DNA of 64,000 bases from an uncultured Eubacteriales bacterium (GTDB lineage Bacteria > Bacillota > Clostridia > Oscillospirales > Acutalibacteraceae): positions 1 to 64,000 of the forward strand of contig CATONX010000002.1 of the NCBI GenBank assembly GCA_951801675.1. The letters run 5' to 3'. The first letter of the stretch is position 1. Every line of letters begins with the position of its first letter. This document shows, one piece after another, positions 1 to 8,951 of this stretch. A program made the position numbers and the translations under genes. Under the pieces are notes generated by a model. It searched no databases and was not told where the DNA came from. It worked only from the letters and a program-made list of their open reading frames with translations.

Positions 1-468
1 GCGGGGATGTCCTCAAAGTTCGCGGTGAGGGAAACCGCCTCGGCGGGCATGTTGAAGGTCAAAGTCTCGGTGGTCAGAGAAGTGCCGCCGGTGGGGGTAA
101 CAGTGCCGGCGTTGACGGTCCAGGAAACGAACCGCTTGCCCTGAGGCACGGTGGCGGTAACGGTGATGGCGGTGCCGGCCTCGGCGTTCGCCGGATTGGC
201 GGTTCCGCCGACTACGGTAACGTCATAGGTGGAAGCGGGGATGTCCTCAAAGTTCGCGGTGAGGGAAACCGCCTCGGCGGGCATGTTGAAGGTCAAAGTC
301 TCGGTGGTCAGGGAAGTGCTGCCGGTGGGGGTAACAGTGCCGGCGTTGACGGTCCAGGAAACGAACCGCTTGCCCTGGGGCACGGTAGCGGTAACGGTGA
401 TGGCGGTGCCGGCCTCGGCGTTCGCCGGATTGGCGGTTCCGCCGACCACGGTGACATCATAGGTTTCC
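1..468 (-). repeat. Two tandem 234-bp (78-aa) coding repeats
   Basis: gcggggatgtcctcaaagttcgcggtgagg... at 1 recurs at 235 with only a handful of substitutions. Confidence 0.93.
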
Positions 469-1220
469 ACCGGAGGAGTGACCGAACCGGTGCCGGAAGC
501 GGAAAGCAGGTCCGCCAGAGCGGTAGGGGCCTTGCCCGCATTATAGATGGCAATGCCGTTTATGTAGCCCTGCACGGCGTTGCCCCAGTTATAGGTCACG
601 TCAAATTCCGGGTCGTAGACATTAATCTGAGCGAGAACCGCTTTCTTTTCCGCCTCGGTAATGCCGCCGACTTGAATGTTCAGCTGCCCATCGGTTACCG
701 TGACAGGATAGGTGATGAAGTAGGGCTGGATGATACCGTCCACCTTGGGCAGCTTGGCAGTCTGAATATGCAGGTACTCGTGCTGCACGCCTTCGATGGT
801 AAAGCGGGTGCCGTTCTTGGTAGCTTTCGCCATATTGCTGGCGTTGTCTCCGTTCATGTCGGCGCAGAAGATGACCACATCATAGGAGCCGTTGGGGATG
901 TCCACAAAGAAGCTCCAGTTGTCACTCCCCAGCCAGGAGGAAGTCATGGGATCGTAGTAGAGTCCGTCCACCGCACCGCGGTTACGGCCGTTGCTGGAAC
1001 TAAAGGTTAAGGCCGGATCCAGGCCGTAACCGCGTTCAGCGTTGTACGAAGTATTTTGATCGACCGGGATCCAATTCTCTTTCTCGGGAACAGTGCTTAC
1101 GCCCAGATTATACCGCGCGATGGGCGCATCGGCGTCCGCTGCTGCAAAGGTTGCCAGCGGGAAGGCGGCAAGAACCATCAGCATGGACAGGACCAAAGCG
1201 AGAATCTTTTTCGGTTTCAT
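1..1220 (-). CDS. Secreted multidomain protein (partial, runs off left edge): signal peptide, carbohydrate-binding-like N-terminal domain, tandem divergent InlB B-repeat-type modules
   Basis: Reverse complement from 1220 reads MKPKKILALVLSMLMVLAAFPLATFAAADADAPIARYNLGVSTVPEKENWIPVDQ..., followed by repeats YDVTVVGGTANPANAEAGTAITVTATVPQGKRFVSWTVNAGTVTPTG.. ; open to position 1. Confidence 0.85.
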   Translation of the reverse strand, partial: MKPKKILALVLSMLMVLAAFPLATFAAADADAPIARYNLGVSTVPEKENWIPVDQNTSYNAERGYGLDPALTFSSSNGRNRGAVDGLYYDPMTSSWLGSDNWSFFVDIPNGSYDVVIFCADMNGDNASNMAKATKNGTRFTIEGVQHEYLHIQTAKLPKVDGIIQPYFITYPVTVTDGQLNIQVGGITEAEKKAVLAQINVYDPEFDVTYNWGNAVQGYINGIAIYNAGKAPTALADLLSASGTGSVTPPVETYDVTVVGGTANPANAEAGTAITVTATVPQGKRFVSWTVNAGTVTPTGSTSLTTETLTFNMPAEAVSLTANFEDIPASTYDVTVVGGTANPANAEAGTAITVTATVPQGKRFVSWTVNAGTVTPTGGTSLTTETLTFNMPAEAVSLTANFEDIP

Positions 1221-1441
1221 ACAGTTTACAGCTCCCTTTTCTAATTTTTATATCCAAAATCACGGATATAGGTATATTATACCGTAGTTTTTAAAATTAT
1301 CAATACAAATTTGGCGGAAAGATGCAAAATTCCGCCAGAATTTTCCGACTTGTACGGCCAATTTTTATTGTTTTTTCCGCCTACTATAACTTATTGTATA
1401 AACAGAATTGTTTATTCCATAATTTGTCCCATGAAACCCTC

Positions 1442-1470
1442 TTGACAAGAGCAGATAAATGGAATATTGT
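1442..1470 (+). promoter_or_regulatory. Sigma-A-type promoter TTGACA-17-TATTGT
   Basis: TTGACA 1442-1447, TATTGT 1465-1470, 17-nt spacer, upstream of the GntR gene. Confidence 0.75.
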
Positions 1471-1492
1471 ATATATACGATATATACAATAT
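1464..1492. promoter_or_regulatory. Perfect palindromic operator candidate (13-bp arms)
   Basis: ATATTGTATATAT-ACG-ATATATACAATAT overlapping the -10 of the GntR/YtrA-type gene. Confidence 0.75.
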
Positions 1493-1511
1493 ATGCAGAA
1501 AGGATAGTTCC

Positions 1512-1886
1512 ATGGATATCCTCATCAGCAATGCGGACGCCCGGCCCATTTATGAACAGATTGCGTCCCAGATCAAATCTCTCATCATGACCGGTGCGCT
1601 GCAGGCGGGGGACGCCCTGCCTTCTATGCGCCTGCTGGCCAAAGAGCTGCGCATCAGCGTCATTACCACCAAGCGGGCTTACGAGGAGCTCGAACAGGAA
1701 GGGTTCATCGAAACGGTAACCGGAAAGGGCAGCTTTGTGGCTGCCCGCAACACTGCCCTCATCCGGGAAAGCCAGCTGCACCTAGCCCAGGAGTACCTGG
1801 AAAAGGCGGTTGCCGTGGCGAAGAGCAGCGGCATTTCCCAGCAGGAGCTAATAGAGATTTTAAAGCTCCTTTATGAAGGCGAGTAA
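1512..1886 (+). CDS. GntR family (YtrA subfamily) transcriptional regulator
   Basis: MDILISNADARPIYEQIASQIKSLIMTGALQAGDALPSMRLLAKELRISVITTKRAYEELEQEGFIETVTGKGSFVA; short effector tail; followed by ABC transporter genes. Confidence 0.9.
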   Translation: MDILISNADARPIYEQIASQIKSLIMTGALQAGDALPSMRLLAKELRISVITTKRAYEELEQEGFIETVTGKGSFVAARNTALIRESQLHLAQEYLEKAVAVAKSSGISQQELIEILKLLYEGE

Positions 1887-1976
1887 ATAGAAACAAGAAC
1901 CGTTGCCGTCCGAATCTGCATCGCGGTGCACAGAAAGCATCCCGGTAGGCTTAGGACAGGACAGAGAGGTGCGCGT

Positions 1977-2837
1977 ATGGAATCGATTTTACAAGTTAAG
2001 GACCTAGTGAAACAGTATCGGGATTTTACTCTGGACCATGTGAGCTTTTCCCTGCCAGGTGGCTGTATCCTGGGGTTCATCGGCGAAAACGGCGCGGGTA
2101 AAACCACCACCCTCAAGCTGATTTTGAACCTGATCCATAAGGATAGCGGAGAAGTGACCTTGTTCGGGATGGACCATGTCAAGGAAGAGCGGCACATCAA
2201 GGAGCAGATCGGCGTCGTGTTTGACGAGAGTTATTTTCACGACACGCTTTCCCCCAAAGACATCGCCAGTGTGCTTAGCCGGGTTTATCCCACCTGGGAC
2301 GATGGGCTGTTCGACCGGTATCTCAACCGGTTTTCCGTTCCCAAAGACAAGGTGCTCAAGGAATTTTCCCGTGGGATGAAGATGAAACTCTCCATTGCGT
2401 CCGCCCTGGCCCATAAACCGAAGCTGCTCATTCTCGACGAAGCCACCAGCGGCCTGGACCCGGTGGTGCGCAACGAAATTCTGGACGTGTTTATGGAGTT
2501 TATCCAGGATGAGACCCATTCCGTTTTGCTGTCCTCCCACATCACCAGCGACCTAGAAAGAATCGCCGACTATATTGTCTTTCTCCATAAGGGGAAAGTG
2601 GTGTTCGAGGAGCCCAAGGACGACCTGCTGGCCCGATATGGGATTTTGCGGTGCGGCACGGAGGTGTTTCGCCGCCTGGACCGGTCCGAGAAGGTGGGCT
2701 ACCGCCAAAGCCAGTTCGGCTACGAGGTGCTGGTGAAGGACCGGGCGGCCATCCGCCGGCGGTATCCCGGCGCTGTGGTGGACGCGGCTACCATTGAGGA
2801 TATTATGCTTTTCTACGTTAGGGGGGAACAGCAATGA
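1977..2837 (+). CDS. ABC transporter ATP-binding protein
   Basis: Walker A GENGAGKTTT, LSIASALAHKPKLLILDEATSGLDP; start at MESILQVKDLVKQY. Confidence 0.92.
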   Translation: MESILQVKDLVKQYRDFTLDHVSFSLPGGCILGFIGENGAGKTTTLKLILNLIHKDSGEVTLFGMDHVKEERHIKEQIGVVFDESYFHDTLSPKDIASVLSRVYPTWDDGLFDRYLNRFSVPKDKVLKEFSRGMKMKLSIASALAHKPKLLILDEATSGLDPVVRNEILDVFMEFIQDETHSVLLSSHITSDLERIADYIVFLHKGKVVFEEPKDDLLARYGILRCGTEVFRRLDRSEKVGYRQSQFGYEVLVKDRAAIRRRYPGAVVDAATIEDIMLFYVRGEQQ

Positions 2838-3460
2838 AAGGCTTATTGGTAAAGGACCTGCTGGTGCTTCGCAAATATGCGCGCACCATGGTGGTGTTCG
2901 TCTTGGTTTATATTGTGATCTTCTCCATGCTTGATTCGGTGGATGTTATCTCCGGCATGGTGACGCTGGTGCTGGCTATGATGTCGGTGGCCACCTTTTC
3001 TTACGACGAGCTGGCGAAATGGGACCGTTTCGGGCTGACCATGCCGGTCAGCCGCAACCAGGTGGTAGCCAGCCGATACCTGGTGTGCCTGCTGTTTACG
3101 CTGATCGGCGGGGTTGTGACCCTGGTGTTCCGCCTGGGATTCGGGTATTTTCGCAATACGGGCGATCCGGCGGAGAGTCTGCTGTCCTCCTATGTCATCC
3201 TGTCCGTAGCAGTGCTGTTTCTTAGCCTGATCCTGCCCTTCCTCTATAAATTTGGGCCGGAACGGGGCAGGCTCTTCATGATCTTGGTGTTTCTCCTGCC
3301 TTCCATGCTGCTGCTCTTTTTCAAGGATTCGGTTTTTGGCCTGTTTCCTTCGGAGGAAACAATAGAGCAAGCCCTAATTTTCATCCTTCCCATCGCCTTG
3401 GCGGCGCTTTTGCTCTCCTTTTACATCTCTTGCCGTATTTACGCAAAAAAAGAGTTCTGA
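2834..3460 (+). CDS. ABC-2 type permease
   Basis: Multi-TM protein overlapping the preceding ATPase gene (ATGA). Confidence 0.85.
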   Translation: MKGLLVKDLLVLRKYARTMVVFVLVYIVIFSMLDSVDVISGMVTLVLAMMSVATFSYDELAKWDRFGLTMPVSRNQVVASRYLVCLLFTLIGGVVTLVFRLGFGYFRNTGDPAESLLSSYVILSVAVLFLSLILPFLYKFGPERGRLFMILVFLLPSMLLLFFKDSVFGLFPSEETIEQALIFILPIALAALLLSFYISCRIYAKKEF

Positions 3461-3470
3461 ACTCGGAAAA

Positions 3471-3511
3471 GAAAGGCCGGACGGTCAGCCGCCCGGCCTT
3501 TCTTTTTTTCG
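3471..3511 (+). terminator. Rho-independent terminator
   Basis: gaaaggccgg..ccggcctttctttttttc. Confidence 0.85.
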
Positions 3512-3632
3512 TATTTATGCTACAATAATGCAAATAAACACCGTTTTTATGAAGAGGCCGGCCGGAGGGGGGAACCGCACCAATCCTTGGCCGCCAGGAA
3601 AACGAAAAATCCACCCACCGGAGGAACCCGCT

Positions 3633-4367
3633 ATGCCGTACTTGACCGCCTTTGTTCCAGAATCCGCCCAGCCCGCCGTGGAGGCTGCCACTCCTGCCGC
3701 CTGTTATGCGCGCTTCGCCGCGGCCGGGTACCTGATGCAGGAGCTGGCCGCCCTTCTCTATCGGGAAGGAAACGTCCCTTTTGACCACATTCTTTTCCCT
3801 TATGCGGACGCGCTGCTCTTATCCCAGACCCAGCCCGCTTTCTGGGGGGATTGCCTGTGCGCGAGGGTGTCACAGCCGCTGGCGGACCGCCTTCCCGCCC
3901 TGCTCGAGGCGCATTTTCGCCCCATCCTGCCCATTCGTTGGGAGATTGCGCCGTCCAGGGGAGAGGGACCGGTACAAACCGGATTACTGGAGGGGGATAC
4001 GCGCGGATACTCCCTCTATACGCAGGAAGGGGCCGGCCCTCTTTTTGCGCCGGATGGAAGCTTGGCCGCGGCGCCGGGCGGTGTCCTGTTGCTGGAATTT
4101 ACCTGTTTTGGCCGGGAAGGGCAGCGTCTGGGCCCTGACTGGCAGGTGCGCCGCAGCGCCCGGCAGTTCTTCTCCTTCTGTGAGGTGGCGGCGCGGCTGG
4201 GCCGGCAAGAGGACGCGGTTGTTACATATGCTTCCAACGGAAGGCTTTCGTTGCTGGTCCCGGAAGAAAAACAGTCGAAAATCCAAAAAATGATGATGAA
4301 TCTTACTGCAACAATTCCGATTACCGGCATATTTTCAGTTGTAATTCGACAGAGATTCATGATATAA
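3633..4367 (+). CDS. Hypothetical protein (244 aa)
   Basis: ORF with ggagga RBS; MPYLTAFVPESAQPAVEAATPAACYARFAAAGYLMQELAALLYREG...; no family recognised. Confidence 0.7.
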   Translation: MPYLTAFVPESAQPAVEAATPAACYARFAAAGYLMQELAALLYREGNVPFDHILFPYADALLLSQTQPAFWGDCLCARVSQPLADRLPALLEAHFRPILPIRWEIAPSRGEGPVQTGLLEGDTRGYSLYTQEGAGPLFAPDGSLAAAPGGVLLLEFTCFGREGQRLGPDWQVRRSARQFFSFCEVAARLGRQEDAVVTYASNGRLSLLVPEEKQSKIQKMMMNLTATIPITGIFSVVIRQRFMI

Positions 4368-4424
4368 TATTCTGACAAATATATGACAGGCGGCGTTTGT
4401 TTGCCTGTTTTGAGGTGATTAAAC

Positions 4425-5537
4425 TTGCCGCAGCTAGATCCCAGCGTACCCAAGCACAAAGCGTTAAGCGAATACATCCGCCAGCAGATTGCAGACGGCG
4501 TTTTCCGCCGGGGCGATAAGCTCACATCGGAGAATACCCTGGCGGAAGAATTTAACATCAGCCGTCAGACGGTGCGCCAGGCCATCGGCACACTGGAGAC
4601 GGAGGGAATTTTGGTTCGCCGGCGGGGAAGCGGAACCTATATCAACGCCTCCCCCGTCAAAAGCCACCGTACCATGACCATTGGCGTCATCATCACCTAT
4701 GTGGACAGCTACATCTTTCCCGATATTATCAAAGGAATCGAGCAGGTGCTCACCAGCAAAGGGTACACCATGTCTCTGGGCGTTACCCACAACCGGGTGG
4801 AGAATGAAACCCGCCTTTTAACCTCCCTTCTGGAAAAAGGAGTGGACGGGATCATCGCGGAGGGAACCAAGACCGCCCTGCCCAATCCCAACCTGCATTT
4901 GTATGAGCAGCTCAACCGTTGCCGGATTCCCTATGTGTTCATGAACGGGTATTACCGGGCGCTTCCCTGCTGCTATGTGGTGACCGATGACCGCGGCACC
5001 GGCTACAAGGCCACCGAGCTTCTGCGCAAAGCGGGACACAGCCATATCGGCGGCATTTTCAAGACGGACGATATGCAGGGCCACGAGCGGTATGCGGGCT
5101 TTATCCAGCAGCTGCACGAGTCGGGCGCGGAGCTCGACGAGGATGCGGTGCTGTGGTACTCCACCGGAGATCTCATCAGCCTGCTCAGCGGAGATTACGA
5201 CAAGCAGGTGATGAAACGCTTGGAACTCTGTACTGGCGTGGTCTGTTACAACGATGATGTGGCCATGCGGCTTATGGAGCTGTTAAAACGCTGCGGGCGG
5301 CGGGTGCCGGAGGACATCTCCATTGTTTCCATTGACAACGCCCGTATGTCCAAGCTGGCCGATCCCCCTCTGACTACGTTTGAGCATCCCAGCGAAGCGA
5401 TGGGACGGGAGGCTGCCCTTCGCCTTTGCAATATGATCGACACTGGTATGCGGGACGCGCCGGTTGTGATGGACATGCCTCTAGTGGAGCGCCAGTCCAT
5501 CGCGCTTTATACCCCGCAATATGGAGAGAACCGATGA
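4425..5537 (+). CDS. AraR-like transcriptional repressor (GntR DNA-binding domain plus LacI/periplasmic-binding-like effector domain)
   Basis: PKHKALSEYIRQQIADGVFRRGDKLTSENTLAEEFNISRQTVRQAIGTLETEGILVRRRGSGTYI... followed by MTIGVIITYVDSYIFPDIIKGIEQVLTSKGYTMSLGVTHNRVENE; TTG start. Confidence 0.88.
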   Translation: MPQLDPSVPKHKALSEYIRQQIADGVFRRGDKLTSENTLAEEFNISRQTVRQAIGTLETEGILVRRRGSGTYINASPVKSHRTMTIGVIITYVDSYIFPDIIKGIEQVLTSKGYTMSLGVTHNRVENETRLLTSLLEKGVDGIIAEGTKTALPNPNLHLYEQLNRCRIPYVFMNGYYRALPCCYVVTDDRGTGYKATELLRKAGHSHIGGIFKTDDMQGHERYAGFIQQLHESGAELDEDAVLWYSTGDLISLLSGDYDKQVMKRLELCTGVVCYNDDVAMRLMELLKRCGRRVPEDISIVSIDNARMSKLADPPLTTFEHPSEAMGREAALRLCNMIDTGMRDAPVVMDMPLVERQSIALYTPQYGENR

Positions 5538-6124
5538 AGCGCAGCCGGCATTTTTTCGCAATGCTTTCCAGGATGAAGTACATCAGCCGGTGGGGCCTGA
5601 TGCGAAACACCCGCAGCGAGAACTTGAGCGAGCACAGCTTGGAAACGGCGGTGCTGGCCCACGGGCTGGCAGTGATCCGAAACCGCAGGTTCGGCGGAGA
5701 GATAGACCCTCAGCGGGCGGCGACCCTGGCGATTTTTCACGACGTACCGGAAATTCTTACCGGGGACCTGCCCACCCCGGTCAAATACTTTAACCCGAAA
5801 ATTCGGGATGCCTACCACACGGTGGAGGAGGAAGCGAGCCGGCGGCTCCTTTCTTCCTTGCCGGAGGACTTGGCGCCGGATTATGAGGATTTGTTTTTTC
5901 ACCGCCCGGATGAGGAGGAACTGTGGCGCATCGTCAAGGCGGCCGACAAGCTTTCCGCCCTTATCAAGTGCATCGAAGAGGAAAAGACGGGAAATCGGGA
6001 GTTTATGGAAGCGTCCCGTTCTCTGCGCCGGTCTCTCGACGAGATGAACCTGCCGGAGGTGCGGTGCTTTTTGGAGGAGTTCCTGCCCTCCTATTCCCTT
6101 TCCTTGGACGAGCAGGATGAATGA
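5534..6124 (+). CDS. HD-domain YfbR-like 5'-deoxynucleotidase
   Basis: HSLETAVLAHGLA..., AIFHDVPEILTGDLPTPVKYFNPKI; ATGA overlap with upstream gene. Confidence 0.85.
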   Translation: MKRSRHFFAMLSRMKYISRWGLMRNTRSENLSEHSLETAVLAHGLAVIRNRRFGGEIDPQRAATLAIFHDVPEILTGDLPTPVKYFNPKIRDAYHTVEEEASRRLLSSLPEDLAPDYEDLFFHRPDEEELWRIVKAADKLSALIKCIEEEKTGNREFMEASRSLRRSLDEMNLPEVRCFLEEFLPSYSLSLDEQDE

Positions 6125-6210
6125 GAATCACAGCTGCGCGGACCGCTTCGGCCCGCGCGGTTTTTTTCCGGAAGGCCGGTATATACTAAGGAGTAGGATG
6201 GGAACCGACA

Positions 6211-6936
6211 ATGCCGAAATTTTTTGTAGACGCCGTGTCCGGAAATACGGTGGAACTGACCGGACCGGACGGGGCGCATATCGCCAAATCCCTGCGCATG
6301 CGGGAAGGGGAAGAGCTGACGGTGTGTGACGCCCAAGGCTACGACCACCGCTGTACGGTCTTAAGCGTGCAGGGGGACCGGGTGGCGCTGCAGGTGCTGG
6401 AAAAGAAACGGTGCGAAGCCGAGCCGTCTCTTGCGGTCACCCTGTTTCAGTGCCTGACCAAAGGGGAGAAGATGGACACCATCGTGCAGAAATCGGTGGA
6501 GCTGGGTGTAGAGCGGATCGTTCCGGTGCTTTCTTGCCGCAGCATTTCCCGGCCGGACGAAAAAGCCGCCGTCAAAAAGCGGGAGCGGTGGCAGAAAATC
6601 GCCCGGGAGGCGGCCATGCAGGCGGGCCGGGGAAAAATTCCGCAGGTAGCGCCGGTGACCGGCTTTAACGAAGCGGTGAAGGCGCTTTCCGCCTTCCCGG
6701 TCGCCGCTGTCTGCTACGAAGGAGGCGGGGAACCGCTCTCTTCGCTCATGCAGCCGTCTCCTTCGTCGGCCGCCTTGTTCATCGGGCCGGAGGGAGGCAT
6801 CGCGCCGGAGGAAATCGCTGCTTTAAAGGAAGCGGGAGGAAGAATCGTTACCCTGGGCCCACGCATCCTGCGCACCGAGACCGCACCCTTGGCCGCCTTG
6901 TGCGCCATCCTTTTCGCCACGGGAAACATGGAATAA
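6211..6936 (+). CDS. rsmE: 16S rRNA (uracil(1498)-N(3))-methyltransferase
   Basis: MPKFFVDAVSGNTVELTGPDGAHIAKSLRMREGEELTVCD...; LFIGPEGGIAPEEIAALKEAGGRIVTLGPRILRTETAPLAAL. Confidence 0.93.
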   Translation: MPKFFVDAVSGNTVELTGPDGAHIAKSLRMREGEELTVCDAQGYDHRCTVLSVQGDRVALQVLEKKRCEAEPSLAVTLFQCLTKGEKMDTIVQKSVELGVERIVPVLSCRSISRPDEKAAVKKRERWQKIAREAAMQAGRGKIPQVAPVTGFNEAVKALSAFPVAAVCYEGGGEPLSSLMQPSPSSAALFIGPEGGIAPEEIAALKEAGGRIVTLGPRILRTETAPLAALCAILFATGNME

Positions 6937-7023
6937 AACAAAGGCTCTGCGAAGAGAGAAAACCCGGCTGCCGGGTAAGGCTGCCGCTCTCTTCACAGGG
7001 ATGGCCTTTTAGGAGGAACCGCT

Positions 7024-7884
7024 ATGCAAAAACAAAAACGGGTCGCTGCCATTCACGATATTTCCGGCTTCGGTCGGTGCTCTCTCACGGTGGCCCTTCC
7101 CATTCTGTCCGCCGCTGGGGTGGAATGCAGCGTCATGCCCACTGCCGTCCTCTCTACCCATACAGGAGGCTTTACCGGCTTTACCTATCGGGACTTGACC
7201 GAGGACCTGCTTCCCATCGCCCGGCACTGGCAGTCTCTTTCCCTTACCTTTGACGCGCTCTATTCGGGGTTTCTGGGTTCTTTTGAGCAGCTTAAGCTGG
7301 TGGGAGAGATTTTTGACTGCTTTCGCACCTCGGACAACCTGATTCTGGTGGATCCGGTGATGGGAGACGAGGGCAAGCTCTATTCGGTTTACTCACCTGA
7401 CATGGCCAAGGGTATGGCCAAGCTCTGCGCCAAGGCGGACGTCATTGTTCCCAACCTGACGGAAGCCGCCTTCCTGCTGGGGGAAGACTACCGCCCCGGC
7501 CCTTATGAGGAAAGCTACATCCGTAAAACCGCGCAGAAGCTTTCGGATTTGGGGCCGAAAAAAGTGGTGCTCACCGGCGTCAGTTTCGACGACCGGCTGT
7601 TAGGCGCTGCCAGCTTTGACCGGGATACCGGCCGGCTTGCATTTTACGGCAGAGAAAGGGTGGAGGGATACTACCATGGAACCGGGGATGTATTCGGCAG
7701 CACGCTGCTGAGCGGCCTGATGAACGGTGCTTCCCTGACCGATGCCGCCCGTCTGGCGGTGGATTTTACCCACGGCTGCATCCTGCGCACCAAGGCTGAG
7801 GACACCGACCGGCGCTGGGGCGTGGACTTTGAGCGGGAGCTGCCCCGCCTCATCGAACGGTTACAGGGAAAAGGCGGGTTATAA
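7024..7884 (+). CDS. pdxK: Pyridoxal/pyridoxamine kinase
   Basis: AIHDISGFGRCSLTVALPILSAAGVECSVMPTAVLSTHTGGF; VDPVMGDEGKLY; YHGTGDVFGSTLLSGL. Confidence 0.88.
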   Translation: MQKQKRVAAIHDISGFGRCSLTVALPILSAAGVECSVMPTAVLSTHTGGFTGFTYRDLTEDLLPIARHWQSLSLTFDALYSGFLGSFEQLKLVGEIFDCFRTSDNLILVDPVMGDEGKLYSVYSPDMAKGMAKLCAKADVIVPNLTEAAFLLGEDYRPGPYEESYIRKTAQKLSDLGPKKVVLTGVSFDDRLLGAASFDRDTGRLAFYGRERVEGYYHGTGDVFGSTLLSGLMNGASLTDAARLAVDFTHGCILRTKAEDTDRRWGVDFERELPRLIERLQGKGGL

Positions 7885-8120
7885 GAAAGAAATTTGCGGT
7901 GTAAAATCTCGAAAAAAACGCTCGCTCTATAAAGATATGGGAATGTTCGAGAAGGAAAATTGATACGGCTGTCTATTTGCGCGCTTTGTTTTCATTGATG
8001 GGCCCTGATGTCTCTGTGCGCTGCCGTTTTCGCCGCCGTCCATAAACGGCGAAGGAGGTATTTGGGCGGCAGTTGGTTTTGCCCGGTACTGAAAACGGGC
8101 GGATAGGATAGGCGCGGGAT

Positions 8121-8174
8121 AAAAGACAAAAAGGCTGTGGCACCGTTTCGGTGCCACAGCCTTTTTGTCCTTTT
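8121..8174. terminator. Bidirectional terminator between pdxK and trxA
   Basis: aaaagacaaaaaggctgtggcaccgtttcggtgccacagcctttttgtcctttt. Confidence 0.85.
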
Positions 8175-8502
8175 AGGAAAGCAGTTCGTTGAGCGCTTCT
8201 TGGTATTCCCCTTCCGACCGGGCGCCCACCAGCGTGTTGACCACCTTGCCATTCTGGAAGAAGAGGAGAGAGGGGATGGTGGATACCCCGTACTGCTGGG
8301 CAAGCTCCATTTCCTCGTCGATGTTGACCTTTCCCACTACCGCTTTGCCTTCGTACTGTTCCGCCAGCCGGTCTACAATAGGACCGACCGCGCGGCAGGG
8401 GCCGCACCAGCTGGCCCAGAAGTCGACCAGTGCCGCTTGGGCGGGCAGGATGCGTTCCTCAAAGTCCTCCTTGGACAGATGCAGCGCTTGCATTTCTGAC
8501 AT
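8173..8502 (-). CDS. trxA: Thioredoxin
   Basis: VDFWASWCGPCRAVGPIVDRLAEQYEGKAVVGKVNIDEE..YGVSTIPSLLFFQNGK. Confidence 0.95.
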   Translation of the reverse strand: MSEMQALHLSKEDFEERILPAQAALVDFWASWCGPCRAVGPIVDRLAEQYEGKAVVGKVNIDEEMELAQQYGVSTIPSLLFFQNGKVVNTLVGARSEGEYQEALNELLS

Positions 8503-8847
8503 CGGCACAATACCTCCCATGAGTTGATGTCACTAGTGTTCTCGGTTTCGCGGAAATCATACGGGAAGAAAGAAAATGCAGCCAAACGCCAAAAAATGGA
8601 AATTGTTCGGAAGGGAATCCGAAAGCTTTTCCGCCTGTTTCCCTGCCTTTTGATAGACTGCCGTAAGCGTTAGAAATGAGATGAAATTTAGAATGAGTAG
8701 ATCAAAAAAAGTAATGTTTTGTATGATTCATAAAGAAAAACAGAAAAATTCAATTCATTTTCAGAATTTTGTCTAGACTGATTCGAAATATATTGTGCAA
8801 TATGTACATACTTATCGAAAATTTGGGAATTATTTCTCTGGTTTTGC

Positions 8848-8876
8848 TTGCAAAATGGAAACAATTGTATTATAAT
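8848..8876 (+). promoter_or_regulatory. Promoter candidate TTGCAA-17-TATAAT upstream of the first PL11 gene
   Basis: TTGCAA 8848-8853, TATAAT 8871-8876. Confidence 0.7.
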
Positions 8877-8905
8877 TGTTCCGTACTTCGAAAATAAGTT
8901 CTTTA

Positions 8906-8921
8906 TTTTGTAAGTACAAAT
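8906..8921. promoter_or_regulatory. AraR-box-like operator
   Basis: TTTTGTAAGTACAAAT: palindrome TTTGTA-AG-TACAAA; 14/16 match to the Bacillus AraR consensus as I recall it (ATTTGTACGTACAAAT). Confidence 0.55.
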
Positions 8922-8951
8922 TACAGCGATGATTAAGAAGGAGGCAACAAA

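Noticed and set aside
1-468. CRISPR-like tandem repeats
   Set aside because: Repeat units are 234 bp, in frame and coding (InlB-type repeats); no spacers.
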